A stretch of DNA of 10,420 nt from Planctomycetota bacterium (GCA_003235605.1 QJVU01000732.1:1-10420); one strand, 5' to 3'. Positions 1 through 7,261 are shown, counted from the first letter of the stretch. A program made the numbers and translations. Notes: generated from the letters alone by a model not told the origin.

Positions 1-346
1 AGACGTAGACGAGGTCGGGCGGGTCATCGCGCAACCAAGCGGCCACGTGGATGGCAAGCGCGCGGTTGTGAAAGAAGGGGAGGGTCAAAGCCCTGCCACT
101 GAATAGGCCCGCGAGGCACGTGACCCTTCTCGAGCTGCGCCGGATGCGCGGTGCGCAGATGTCGATGATGCCATCCCGAGCCGCCAACTCATCGATTCCG
201 TTCGGGTCGCGGGCCTCTTCGGACAAGCAGCCCACCCGGACCTGTGCACCGCGGTCGAGGATGTGACTGAGTACGTGCCAGGTCGTGATCCGATCGCCTC
301 TGTCCGGGGGGTAGGGCACCCGCTGGCTCAGGAACACCGCTTTCAC
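1..346 (-). CDS. Glycosyltransferase, PEP-CTERM/EpsH-associated sugar transferase type (N-terminal part, runs off the window)
   Basis: I read 115 codons on the minus strand from a GTG at 346-344 to the left edge, without a stop. The protein begins VKAVFLSQRVPYPPDRGDR, followed by ITTWHVLSHI. The opening beta strand plus the RVPYPPxxGDxI block is characteristic of the GT4-like sugar transferases found with PEP-CTERM/exosortase exopolysaccharide loci (TIGR03087 type). Further on, residues about 80-95 (GLFSGRALTLPFFHN) match the family's usual 'TGRPLSxxYF' segment. These are cytoplasmic, GT-B fold enzymes that transfer a sugar from a nucleotide-sugar donor during polysaccharide assembly. The catalytic C-terminal half is outside the window. 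An in-frame TGA lies upstream of the GTG and no other start codon falls between, which fixes the start. A weak GGGGGA lies about 14 bases upstream. It is divergent from the HDOD gene. The family assignment is good; the exact substrate is unknown. Confidence 0.85.
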   Translation of the reverse strand, partial: MKAVFLSQRVPYPPDRGDRITTWHVLSHILDRGAQVRVGCLSEEARDPNGIDELAARDGIIDICAPRIRRSSRRVTCLAGLFSGRALTLPFFHNRALAIHVAAWLRDDPPDLVYV

Positions 347-382
347 GACCGGGTGCTGTATCCCCCGACAGCGGAGTTCTCA

Positions 383-397
383 AGGCCGCTCCGGCCT
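383..397. promoter_or_regulatory. Perfect dyad in the divergent intergenic gap
   Basis: AGGCCG-CTC-CGGCCT is a perfect 6-base inverted repeat with a 3-base centre. It lies inside the 84-base gap between the divergent glycosyltransferase (start 346) and HDOD gene (start 431), 34 bases before the HDOD start. It could be an operator for a dimeric regulator or a leader hairpin. A GC-rich genome will also produce such dyads by chance, so its function is unproven. Confidence 0.3.
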
Positions 398-430
398 GTT
401 CTCGATAGCAGCGCGGGGGAACGCTTTCTC

Positions 431-1306
431 ATGAGGGAAGTCGTCGGGGATCGCAGCGCCATTATCGAGCTGGTCAAGAAGACCCTGAAGCTGCCCGATC
501 TGGCCGAGGTGCTGGTGAAGTTGAACCAGATCGTTGCGGATGCGGGCTCGACTGCGGATGACGTGGCCAGGGTGATCTCCACGGATCCAACGGTGTCCAC
601 GAACATCCTGCGCATCGTGAACTCTCCATACTACGGCCTGCAGGTGCGCGTCTCGTCGGTCAACCTCGCAGTGTCCATCATGGGGTTCAGCATGACCAAG
701 AAGGTCGCGCTGAAGGCGGCGGTGCTCAGCATGTTCTCCCCTCGGAATCGGTTCAAGCGCAAGCCCTTTGACGCCGCCGGCTTCTGGAGACACTCCACCT
801 TCACCGGTGTCGCCGCAAGAGTCATGGGGTCCGAGAGCGACCACTTCCGAGAGCAACACGGAGAGGACATCTACATTTGTGGCCTGTTGCACGACATCGG
901 CAAGGTCATCCTGCTCGCGAACGAAGAACAGGAGTTCGAACAGGTGCTGGAGGAGGCCGCCCGTAGCGCCAGACCTGAGCTCGAGGTTGAAGCGGAGCTG
1001 CTTGGCTTCAACCATGCCGATGTCGGCAGCGCGCTGGCGATCAGTTGGTCGTTGCCCGAGGATCTGACGATCGCGATCCGCTACCACCATGCCCCCGGCA
1101 AAGATCCTCTCCGGAGGCCCCTCTCGTCGCTGATCCACTTGGCCGACCACCTGGCCTGGAAGTCCGGCCATCCCTCCATGGTTGACATGGAGCCGCCTGA
1201 GCTGGACGCCACGGTGTTCGACGGGATCGGCCTGGACCCGCGGACGGTAGAGGGCCTGTTGCCTCGGATCCAGGAGGACTTCGACCTCTGCGAGATGCCC
1301 TGGTAG
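431..1306 (+). CDS. HDOD domain signal-transduction protein
   Basis: A 291-residue protein that is essentially one HDOD domain (about residues 20-220) plus a C-terminal extension. Visible hallmarks are the helical N-terminal half with LPxLxEVLVKLNQI (21-34), the NSPYYG segment (64-69), and an HD-type metal-site set: H121, GLLHDIGK with H154/D155, NHADVG with H195, and RYHHAP with H219/H220. HDOD proteins are usually cytoplasmic output or adaptor modules in signalling (chemotaxis, biofilm, cyclic-di-GMP-linked control). Many have lost the HD residues, but they look intact here. No receiver, GGDEF or EAL domain is attached. The frame is open back to ATG 263, but that start would overlap the divergent glycosyltransferase. 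I prefer ATG 431, which has GGGGGA ten bases upstream and begins just before the domain. The family call is strong; phosphohydrolase activity and target are unknown. Confidence 0.88.
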   Translation: MREVVGDRSAIIELVKKTLKLPDLAEVLVKLNQIVADAGSTADDVARVISTDPTVSTNILRIVNSPYYGLQVRVSSVNLAVSIMGFSMTKKVALKAAVLSMFSPRNRFKRKPFDAAGFWRHSTFTGVAARVMGSESDHFREQHGEDIYICGLLHDIGKVILLANEEQEFEQVLEEAARSARPELEVEAELLGFNHADVGSALAISWSLPEDLTIAIRYHHAPGKDPLRRPLSSLIHLADHLAWKSGHPSMVDMEPPELDATVFDGIGLDPRTVEGLLPRIQEDFDLCEMPW

Positions 1307-1498
1307 CGTTGGCAGGCTCCCTCGGAGCTCCACGGGGCACCGGACCTGCGGGCATGGCAGAGGAGCTTGTCAAGCCGCTTTCCCACCGTGTTTACTCAGA
1401 AGCGTTACAGGAGCAAGTCGCCGGCTACTTCGTGGCACAGCCTTGCAGCCCTGGGCCGAGGATTGGCCTATAGTCGCCCGCCCTTCGGACGTCGAGCT

Positions 1499-1504
1499 GG
1501 AGGA
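1499..1504 (+). promoter_or_regulatory. Shine-Dalgarno deciding the leucine dehydrogenase start
   Basis: GGAGGA, followed by AG, is the best ribosome-binding site in this part of the window. It lies 10 bases before TTG 1515 but 22 bases before the first ATG at 1527, so it argues for initiation at the TTG. An upstream TATAGT at 1469-1474 could be a -10 element, but I see no convincing -35 at normal spacing. Confidence 0.5.
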
Positions 1505-1514
1505 AGAACGTAAC

Positions 1515-2585
1515 TTGCCCAACTCCATGGAGATCACAGACATCCCCACCGAAGGCTACCAGCGCGTGGTTCGCGCCAAGGATCCCGAGTCCGGTCTGCA
1601 TGCGATCATATCGGTGCATGACACGACGCTTGGACCAGCTCTTGGTGGGCTGCGAATGTGGAACTACGCGTCCGAGGAGGAAGCGCTCTTCGACGTCAAC
1701 CGGCTCTCCAGGGGCATGACATTCAAATCCGCGGTGGCCCACACCGGCCTCGGCGGAGGCAAGTCGGTGATCCTGGGTGATCCCAAGAAGATCAAGTCCG
1801 AGGCTCTGTACCTCGCGATGGGGCGCTTCATAGAGACCTTGAAGGGGACCTACATCACCGCCGAGGACGTCAACACGACGATCCAGGATCTGGAGATCGT
1901 GCGCCGAGCCACACGGTACGTCACGGGCCTCTCCAGGCAGGCGGGCGGCAGCGGCGACCCATCGCCCTACACCGCCTATGGTGTCTTCCTTGGCATTCGG
2001 GCAGCTCTCGGCTGGGTATCCGGGAGCGACGACCCGAGAGGACGCAGGGTTGCCGTGCAGGGGGTGGGTTCGGTGGGCTCCGCCCTGGCGCGGCGCCTCT
2101 GCAAGGCGGGGGCCACCGTCTTTGGCAGCGATCGCGACGCCTACAAGGTCGAGGCGCTCAAGGGCGAATTCGAGAACTTCGTGCCTGTGAGCGAAGACCA
2201 AGTCTACTCCCAGGACGTGGACGTCTTTGCGCCCTGTGCCCTGGGAGCGGTGATCAACGACGATACCATTCCGACGCTCAGGTGCAGGGTGGTGGCTGGT
2301 GCCGCCAACAACCCGCTGTTGGAGCCGCGTCACGGCAAGCAACTGGAGGAGCGCGGGATCCTCTACGCTCCCGACTATGTGATCAATGCCGGGGGGATCA
2401 TCAACGTCTCGGTGGAGTTTGCGCAGGGCGGCTACGATGAGAACACCAGCCTGAAGCGCATCGAGCGGATTCCGCAGGCCCTGCGAGAGCTCTGGACCAT
2501 CGCCAAAGAGGAGAGAATCCCGCCGAACGAGGCCGCCGACCGCCTGGCCAAGAACATCCTGGCCGACGCCAAGCAGTCGGTCTGA
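1515..2585 (+). CDS. Leucine dehydrogenase (Glu/Leu/Phe/Val dehydrogenase family)
   Basis: NAD-dependent oxidative deamination of leucine/valine/isoleucine to 2-oxoacids plus ammonia, reversible and cytoplasmic. The 356-residue length fits leucine dehydrogenases (about 360) rather than glutamate dehydrogenases (above 410). From the TTG start: GPALGGLRMW (40-49) is the substrate-binding strand, K71 (MTFKSAVA) and K83 (GLGGGKSV) are the substrate and catalytic lysines, D118 (ITAEDVN) is the catalytic aspartate, and GVGSVG (183-188) with D206 (FGSD) is the NAD-binding Rossmann motif. NNPL and INAGGIINV follow in the C-terminal part. The start is TTG 1515 from the strong GGAGGA; ATG 1527 would give 352 residues, and an upstream TTG at 1443 is unlikely. 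It probably has its own promoter in the 208-base gap after the HDOD gene, and it ends convergent to the aminopeptidase. Leucine versus phenylalanine or valine preference cannot be decided by eye. Confidence 0.9.
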   Translation: MPNSMEITDIPTEGYQRVVRAKDPESGLHAIISVHDTTLGPALGGLRMWNYASEEEALFDVNRLSRGMTFKSAVAHTGLGGGKSVILGDPKKIKSEALYLAMGRFIETLKGTYITAEDVNTTIQDLEIVRRATRYVTGLSRQAGGSGDPSPYTAYGVFLGIRAALGWVSGSDDPRGRRVAVQGVGSVGSALARRLCKAGATVFGSDRDAYKVEALKGEFENFVPVSEDQVYSQDVDVFAPCALGAVINDDTIPTLRCRVVAGAANNPLLEPRHGKQLEERGILYAPDYVINAGGIINVSVEFAQGGYDENTSLKRIERIPQALRELWTIAKEERIPPNEAADRLAKNILADAKQSV

Positions 2586-2619
2586 GCCGTTCCGCTACCG
2601 GTCTGAGCCGTTCGGCTAC
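2578..2619. repeat. 21-base tandem duplication spanning both convergent stop codons
   Basis: Two adjacent 21-base units (2578-2598 and 2599-2619), each beginning CGGTCTGAGCCGTTC and ending GCTAC, differ only at their 16th base (C versus G). Each unit carries a plus-strand TGA (2583-2585; 2604-2606) and a minus-strand TAG (2595-2597; 2616-2618). The unit length is a multiple of three, so the extra copy gives each of the two convergent genes a second in-frame stop. The second unit also holds the short self-complementary AGCCGTTCGGCT, which is too short for a convincing terminator. Confidence 0.85.
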
Positions 2620-3521
2620 TCGGGTTTCCTGGTCAGGACCTCCGCATGGTCTTCGTGGATGAAGATCGTGTGCTCGGTCTGGGCCACGCGGACACCATCC
2701 TTCTCCGCCAATGGGGGATACTTGATCAGCAATCCATGGCGGGCGAGGAGCTTGAGCGTCTGCTCTACCCGCTCGAGGTCGGCGAGGTGGGGTAGAAGCG
2801 TGCGGCGAGCGAACGGCAGGCCGTGGGTCTGGCCCAGCGCGGCCTCGATATCCCTCGGCAGGCCGTCCTTGGGACGCGGCTTGCGCTTGAGGCCGAAGAC
2901 CTCTGGCTTGCCTACCTCCTCGATGGAGCCGCGGCCGTCGCAGGCGAACGGCTCGCATGCGATGGTCTGGTTCGGTCGCAGGCGGCCGGCCTTGGGATCA
3001 GGGTAGTTGGGGATGCTGGGCTTGCAGTGGATGACGTAGCGAGCCACGCCGTGACCCGTCAAGTTGTATACCGGCACAAAGCCGAACGCCTTGATCGTGC
3101 TCTCGATCTGGTGGCCGATCTCGGTGATCGAAGCTCCGGGCCCCATGACCGATATGGCGTTCTCGAGCGCGAGCTGGCTGGCTGCCACCAGCGCGGAATC
3201 GGGACCATTCTGTAGATCGATGGTGACCGCGCTGTCCGTGATGTAGCCGTCCACCTGGGTGCCGAGGTCGAGCTTGATGATGTCGTCCGGCTGGGCCTCG
3301 GTGGGGTCATCGGGCGGCGAGCAGTAGTGCGCGGCGATGTTGTTCCTCGAAAGCTGGCAGGGAAACGCCGGCACGCCGCCCATGTCCCGAATGATCGTCT
3401 CCGCCTCCAGGGCGACCTTCTCCAGCTTCACGCCAGGCTGGACCATCCTCCTGCAGGTCTCCCGGGCGGTCGCCGAGATCCTGCCCGAGAGGCGCAGGGC
3501 GTCGAGGTCGGGTGGCTTCAT
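2616..3521 (-). CDS. map: Methionine aminopeptidase, type II (archaeal-like)
   Basis: Removes the N-terminal methionine from nascent proteins; a cytosolic two-metal enzyme of family M24A. The 301 residues match archaeal MetAP-II in length (about 295-300). Visible are the NNIAAHYCSP block with H65, the metal ligands D85 and D96 (IKLDLGTQVDGYITDS), H157 (NLTGHGVARY), E190 (IACEPFA) and E283 (AQTEHTIFI). The type II insertion of about 60 residues, with IHCKPSIPNYP before E190 and a helical segment after it, is also present. Spacing matches the well-known archaeal enzyme within a few residues. Bacteria normally use the shorter type I enzyme, so this is notable. It sits last in the tdh-kbl-membrane protein run, 63 bases after the preceding stop. 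AGGAG lies about 16 bases before the ATG, a long spacing. It ends in the duplicated 21-base unit, convergent to leucine dehydrogenase. Whether a type I copy exists elsewhere cannot be seen. Confidence 0.92.
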   Translation of the reverse strand: MKPPDLDALRLSGRISATARETCRRMVQPGVKLEKVALEAETIIRDMGGVPAFPCQLSRNNIAAHYCSPPDDPTEAQPDDIIKLDLGTQVDGYITDSAVTIDLQNGPDSALVAASQLALENAISVMGPGASITEIGHQIESTIKAFGFVPVYNLTGHGVARYVIHCKPSIPNYPDPKAGRLRPNQTIACEPFACDGRGSIEEVGKPEVFGLKRKPRPKDGLPRDIEAALGQTHGLPFARRTLLPHLADLERVEQTLKLLARHGLLIKYPPLAEKDGVRVAQTEHTIFIHEDHAEVLTRKPE

Positions 3522-3584
3522 GCAGAGCGAAGAGACACTCCTACCTGGGCCTTTCGAACAGCTTCGCGACTCTACTGCGATGGG

Positions 3585-3854
3585 TCATGCGTGATCGCTG
3601 TCATGGGCGGCCTTCGGAGGCGGAAGACGCTTGGTGCTGTCGTGGCTGCTGGGGTTCGCGATGATACGGGTCTGGTCGCGGGCGGGTCGAGTTCTGAGGC
3701 GGTAGATCCAGAACGCCAACAGTGCCAGCAACACCAGGCCGGCTGGATGCAGAAACAGCTTCAGGAACGCCCGCAGCTGCGGGAAGCCCTTTCCCAGGAG
3801 CAGCAATGCTGCAACGCCCAGAACCAGCAACAGGGTCTTGACCGAAGATCGCAC
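3585..3854 (-). CDS. Small two-helix membrane protein, unknown function
   Basis: An 89-residue protein that I do not recognise. It starts at GTG 3854-3852, four bases after the kbl TAG (3861-3859), so it is probably translationally coupled to kbl. It has two hydrophobic segments, residues about 5-20 (VKTLLLVLGVAALLLL) and 36-51 (HPAGLVLLALLAFWIY), joined by a short basic amphipathic stretch (LRAFLKLF). A positively charged RLRTRPAR (52-59) follows, then a polar, histidine/aspartate-rich tail. The charge pattern suggests both termini are cytoplasmic with a hairpin in the inner membrane. The same frame is open far upstream, but that would overlap the kbl coding region on the same strand, so the GTG is preferred. 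Its position between kbl and map suggests co-expression; no function is claimed. Confidence 0.65.
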   Translation of the reverse strand: MRSSVKTLLLVLGVAALLLLGKGFPQLRAFLKLFLHPAGLVLLALLAFWIYRLRTRPARDQTRIIANPSSHDSTKRLPPPKAAHDSDHA

Positions 3855-3858
3855 AGGG

Positions 3859-5061
3859 CTACCGGCCCGCGAGAACACCCAGTTCCCGGCCCACCTTCGT
3901 GAAGGCGGAGACTGCGGTGTCGAGATCCGCTGTGGAGTGGGCCGCGCTGACTTGGACGCGGATCCTTGCCTGGCCCTTGGGTACCACCGGATAGGAAAAC
4001 CCGATGACGTAGACTCCCTCCTTGAGCAGGCGGGCGGCCATGTCCAGGGCCAGCCTCGCATCCCCCAGCATCACGGGCACGATGGGGTGCTCGCCGGGCT
4101 TGATGTCGAAACCTGCCTTGGTCATGGCGCTGCGGAAGTGCCGTGTGTTCGCCTCCAGCTTGTCCCGCAGGTCGGTGGTTCGGGACAACCGATCCAGACA
4201 AGCGATGGTGGCCCCGACGACTGCGGGAGCCAGCGTGTTGCTGAACAGGTAGGGACGCGAGCGCTGCCTGAGCAGGTCGACGACTTCTTTCGGTCCGGTG
4301 GTAAAGCCTCCCATGGCGCCACCCAGAGCCTTGCCGAAGGTCCCCGTAATGATGTCGATGCGCTCGAGACAACCAGTGTGCTCCCCGCTGCCCCGGCCCG
4401 TGGGTCCGAAGAACCCGGTCGCGTGGCAGTCGTCCACCATCACCAGGGCACCGAACTTCTCGGCCAGGTCGCAGATCTCCGGCAGCTTCGCGACGCAGCC
4501 GTCCATGCTGAACACGCCGTCGGTGCAGATCATCCGCGACCGCGCGCCTGACGCCTCCCTCAAGCAGCGCTCGAGATCGGCCATGTCGCAGTTGTCGTAT
4601 CGGAAGCGCTGTGCCTTGCAGAGGCGGACGCCGTCGATGATCGACGCGTGGTTGAGAGCATCGGAGATCACCGCATCTTCGGGTCCCAGTAGCGGCTCGA
4701 ACAGACCGCCGTTGGCGTCGAACGCCGCCGCATACAGGATCGCGTCCTCCTTGCCCAGGAAGGTGGCAATCTTCCGTTCCAGCTCCTTGTGTATGTCCTG
4801 GGTGCCACAGATGAAGCGCACGCTGGACATCCCCAGACCATGTTCATCCAGGGTCTTGTGAGCGGCCTGGATCAACTCTGGATCACTGGAGAGTCCCAGG
4901 TAGTTGTTGGCGCACATGCAGATCACGTCCCTCTGGCCGTCCTTGGCGACCTTGATGTGTGCACCCTGGGGGCCGACGATCACCCGTTCCTCTTTGTAGA
5001 GGCCAGCGTCGTGGATCTCTCCCAGCTCGGTCTCGAGACGTTCCTTGATCGTGTAGGCCAT
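3859..5061 (-). CDS. kbl: 2-amino-3-ketobutyrate CoA ligase (glycine C-acetyltransferase)
   Basis: A PLP enzyme of the alpha-oxoamine synthase family. It cleaves 2-amino-3-oxobutyrate with CoA to glycine and acetyl-CoA, the second step of the threonine dehydrogenase pathway. The 400 residues match the usual 395-400. Visible motifs: CANNYLGLS (50-58), [17 protein letters not shown] (79-95) and SDALNHAS with H138 stacking on [11 protein letters not shown] follows, with D210 and H213, then GTFGKALGG with the Schiff-base lysine at K244, the same number as in E. coli Kbl. A C-terminal RIRVQ carries R368 for the substrate carboxylate. The start is ATG 5061, 12 bases downstream of the tdh stop. The adjacent tdh, whose product is the unstable substrate of Kbl, makes KBL far more likely than the related serine palmitoyl-, AONS- or ALA-synthases. 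The membrane-protein gene follows four bases after its stop. Confidence 0.96.
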   Translation of the reverse strand: MAYTIKERLETELGEIHDAGLYKEERVIVGPQGAHIKVAKDGQRDVICMCANNYLGLSSDPELIQAAHKTLDEHGLGMSSVRFICGTQDIHKELERKIATFLGKEDAILYAAAFDANGGLFEPLLGPEDAVISDALNHASIIDGVRLCKAQRFRYDNCDMADLERCLREASGARSRMICTDGVFSMDGCVAKLPEICDLAEKFGALVMVDDCHATGFFGPTGRGSGEHTGCLERIDIITGTFGKALGGAMGGFTTGPKEVVDLLRQRSRPYLFSNTLAPAVVGATIACLDRLSRTTDLRDKLEANTRHFRSAMTKAGFDIKPGEHPIVPVMLGDARLALDMAARLLKEGVYVIGFSYPVVPKGQARIRVQVSAAHSTADLDTAVSAFTKVGRELGVLAGR

Positions 5062-5073
5062 ATCTGTCGCTCG

Positions 5074-6162
5074 CTATACCCCCGCTGGGATTCCCTGAGG
5101 GTAGAGGACCACCTTGCCGGTAAGACCCTTGCCGAACTGTTTCAGACCACGGCTGAACTCAGCCAGGTCCAACTCGGTGGTGATGAAATCGTCCACGTCC
5201 AATCCCCTGCCAAGGAGGTCCAGCATCTGGTGCCAGGTGCGCATGATCTCGCGCCCGATGATGGCGTGCATGGTGAGTCCTTTGAAGACGTAGTTCTGGC
5301 TGAAGTTCTTGATCGTGACGTTGGACCGCCCCGGCAGGCCGAGGTTGATCACGTGCCCGGCGGGTCGGGTCATCGCCAGGGCATTGTTGATGCCGTCGGG
5401 GTGGCCGGACATCTCCAGGCTGACGTCCACGCCACCCTCGGTGGCGGCCACCACCTCCGCCGCCGGATCGTCCGCCTGTCCGTCGACGAGACTGACCCGG
5501 TCGACCAGACCGCGTCTCTCGATCCACGCCCTGGCGCGCTCCAACGCGTCCCGGCTCACGTCCACCACGAACAGGTGCCCGGCTCCGACAAACTGAACCA
5601 CCTCCGCGGTCATCGCGCCGATCGGCCCGTAGCCAACGATCGCCACACGCCGCCCTTCCACAGGCACCTTCAGCGCGGCGTGGACTGCATTGCCAAGAGG
5701 GTCGAGTATCGCACCTACTTTCTGTGGCAGATCCGGTGGGAGCTTGACGACGTTGCTGGCGCTAACGACGACGTAGTCCGCGAAGGCCCCATCCAGGTTC
5801 ACGCCGCGAATGCGATGGTTCATGCAGGCATGGAAGGCGCCATCCAGACAAGCCAGGCACTGCCGGCATACCTCGTGCATCTCGGCACTGACATAGTCGT
5901 CCACCCCCAGCTCCAGCTTCGCGGGCACTGCCGAGCCGAGCTTGTCAATGACGCCGCAGAACTCGTGACCCAGGATCACCGGCGGTTCCACCATCTTGTT
6001 CATGGATGGGTGCCCCGCGCAGATGTGCACGTCCGTGCCACAGATACCTGCCGCGGACACCTTGATGCGGACTTGGTGAGGCTGGGGTTCCGGCACCGGG
6101 ACGTCCTCGCGCAGACGGAACTTGCCCGGGGCGTACAGCTCAACGGCCTTCATGGTCGTCAT
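5074..6162 (-). CDS. tdh: L-threonine 3-dehydrogenase
   Basis: Zinc-dependent medium-chain dehydrogenase that oxidises L-threonine to 2-amino-3-ketobutyrate with NAD; cytoplasmic, partner of Kbl. It has 362 residues from ATG 6162 (359 if ATG 6153 is used; E. coli has 341). Visible are the catalytic zinc ligands C41 (AGICGTDVH), H65 and E66 (LGHEF). A complete structural-zinc set C97, C100, C103 and C111 follows (CRQCLACLDGAFHAC). D152 lies in ILDPLGNAVH, a block diagnostic of Tdh against other alcohol or sorbitol dehydrogenases. The NAD motif is GYGPIG (175-180) with acidic D199. Later come LEMSGHP and GREIMRTWHQM, the latter close to the E. coli GREMFETWYKM. The frame is open about 60 codons further upstream, but that extension is not Tdh-like. 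No good Shine-Dalgarno is seen at either ATG. It heads the tdh-kbl run, divergent from the lipoprotein gene. Confidence 0.95.
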   Translation of the reverse strand: MTTMKAVELYAPGKFRLREDVPVPEPQPHQVRIKVSAAGICGTDVHICAGHPSMNKMVEPPVILGHEFCGVIDKLGSAVPAKLELGVDDYVSAEMHEVCRQCLACLDGAFHACMNHRIRGVNLDGAFADYVVVSASNVVKLPPDLPQKVGAILDPLGNAVHAALKVPVEGRRVAIVGYGPIGAMTAEVVQFVGAGHLFVVDVSRDALERARAWIERRGLVDRVSLVDGQADDPAAEVVAATEGGVDVSLEMSGHPDGINNALAMTRPAGHVINLGLPGRSNVTIKNFSQNYVFKGLTMHAIIGREIMRTWHQMLDLLGRGLDVDDFITTELDLAEFSRGLKQFGKGLTGKVVLYPQGIPAGV

Positions 6163-6275
6163 GTGGTTAGGGTATCCGGGTTCCGTGCCGGAGTCTCGGC
6201 GGGAATGCCGCGGGGGACGCCACCACCGGAATCCAGGACTGGAAACCGACCGGCCCTGGTTATGCTGCGACGGCG

Positions 6276-6782
6276 ATGCATGGCCCCTCTGACCGCCCCC
6301 GCACCCTTCTGCTGTTGACCGCATTCGTGCGCATGCCACTCATCCTTGGCACGCTGGCGCTCCCGGGGGCCATCGGGTGTGTGACCGAGACCACGACCCA
6401 TCCGGCCTCGCTTGTTGGCGCACCCTACAAGGTCAGGAAGCTCGAGCAGTGGCAGGTCCGATGCGCGGACAGGCCCATCGGCACCCTTGTGCTCCTCGAG
6501 GTCCGTGGCGCAGACCAGACGCTGACCTATTTCCGGGCCGAGACCAGCGCTGGCCAGTGGGTTGGCAGGGTGGGCCGGGACGGTCGCTTCTACAAGAATG
6601 AGCCCTTCCGTCCGGTCGAGCTCGGCCCTCGAGACATGGGTCTCTATCCGATGCACCAGGGTTTGGCCTTGCTCTACGAGGTGGAAGGTCCCATCACGGT
6701 GGTTCCCATGGAAGGCCGTGGTCAGCTCACCGAGGCGGCGGCCCACCAGCTGTTGCGCAAGGCCACGGAGAGGAGCCGATGA
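6276..6782 (+). CDS. Predicted lipoprotein, unknown function
   Basis: A 168-residue protein that I do not recognise. Basic residues are followed by a hydrophobic segment ending in LPGAIGC, with C35 as a plausible lipidation site (an A-I-G-C lipobox, with the less common alanine at -3). This predicts export and anchoring to the membrane. The rest (about 48-150) is beta-rich, with QWQVRCADRPIGTLVLLEVRG, TLTYFRAET and a run of short strands, and shows no motif I can name. It ends in a charged helix. The first ATG (6276) gives a long 34-residue leader. GTG 6327 or ATG 6333 would give a compact 15-17-residue leader starting near MPLILGTLAL, and could be the real start; no clear Shine-Dalgarno separates them. 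Its TGA overlaps the ATG of the thioesterase (ATGA, 6779-6782), so the two are very likely co-translated. Confidence 0.65.
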   Translation: MHGPSDRPRTLLLLTAFVRMPLILGTLALPGAIGCVTETTTHPASLVGAPYKVRKLEQWQVRCADRPIGTLVLLEVRGADQTLTYFRAETSAGQWVGRVGRDGRFYKNEPFRPVELGPRDMGLYPMHQGLALLYEVEGPITVVPMEGRGQLTEAAAHQLLRKATERSR

Positions 6783-7261
6783 CCGGAGTCGAGAGCCGCC
6801 CTGTTTCCCAGTCGATGGTGGAGATGACCGAGATCATCTATCCCAACGACGCCAACCCCATGGGGAAGCTCATGGGCGGACGGGTGATGCACTGGGTCGA
6901 CTCCTGTGCGGCGATCGCGGCCGGTCGACATGCACGGACACCGGTGGTGACCGCCAGCATCGACCAGCTGAATTTTCTGCGACCGGTACCCGTGGGGGGA
7001 GTCATCGTCTTGTTGGCGTCGGTGAACTACACGGCCCGCACCAGCATGGAGGTAGGAGTCAAGGTGTTCCACGAGGACCGACGCTCCGGCGGGCGTGAGC
7101 ACGTGGTGTCTGCCTACCTGACCTTTGTGTCGCTGGACGAGGTCACCGGTCAACCTCGTCCGGTTGCGAAGGTCGTGCCTGAGACCGAGGATCAGAAGCG
7201 CAGGTACGAGGAGGCGGACCGGCGGCGACGACATCGCCTGGCAACCCGAGCAGGCAAGTGA
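6779..7261 (+). CDS. Acyl-CoA thioesterase, hotdog fold (YciA/ACOT type)
   Basis: Predicted to hydrolyse acyl-CoA to free acid and CoA in the cytoplasm. The 160 residues form one hotdog domain. YPNDANPMGKLMGGRVMHWVD (21-41) corresponds to the family's N-A-N-x-x-G-x-x-x-G-G-x-x-x-x-x-x-D segment, with N26, G33-G34 and D41 at the catalytic position. VVTASIDQLNFLRPVPVG (56-73) is the second conserved strand with D62. SVNYTARTSMEVGVKVFHED and a basic, low-complexity tail rich in R/E (from about 140) follow. The ATG overlaps the preceding lipoprotein stop (ATGA) and has GGAGAGGAG immediately upstream. The stop shares bases with a GTG of the next frame (GTGA). Chain-length specificity cannot be read from the sequence. 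Confidence 0.9.
   Translation: MTGVESRPVSQSMVEMTEIIYPNDANPMGKLMGGRVMHWVDSCAAIAAGRHARTPVVTASIDQLNFLRPVPVGGVIVLLASVNYTARTSMEVGVKVFHEDRRSGGREHVVSAYLTFVSLDEVTGQPRPVAKVVPETEDQKRRYEEADRRRRHRLATRAGK

Noticed and set aside
263..430. N-terminal extension of the HDOD gene from ATG 263
   Set aside because: It would overlap the start of the divergent glycosyltransferase by 84 bases, adds non-domain residues, and ATG 431 has a better ribosome-binding site.
1316..1328. Stem-loop GCTCC-CTC-GGAGC after the HDOD stop as a terminator
   Set aside because: Only 5 base pairs and no T tract follows.
380..1333. 317-codon minus-strand open frame opposite the HDOD gene
   Set aside because: Shadow of the HDOD coding sequence, and it would also run into the divergent gap.
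1443..1474. Possible promoter before leucine dehydrogenase: TTGCAG (1443-1448) and TATAGT (1469-1474)
   Set aside because: The hexamers are 20 bases apart, too far for a standard promoter; only the -10 resemblance is decent.
1425..2342. 305-codon minus-strand open frame opposite leucine dehydrogenase
   Set aside because: Antisense to a clearly conserved gene; no recognisable motif and no ribosome-binding site.
6163..6275. Promoters in the tdh/lipoprotein divergent gap (e.g. TATGCT at 6261-6266)
   Set aside because: The hexamer is too close to the ATG at 6276 and no -35 stands at the right distance; nothing defensible was found.
4789..6318. Very long plus-strand open frame (509 codons) opposite tdh and the start of kbl
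   Set aside because: It is antisense to two unmistakable enzymes, its translation is His/Val/Asp-rich with no domain, and such shadow frames are expected in GC-rich DNA.
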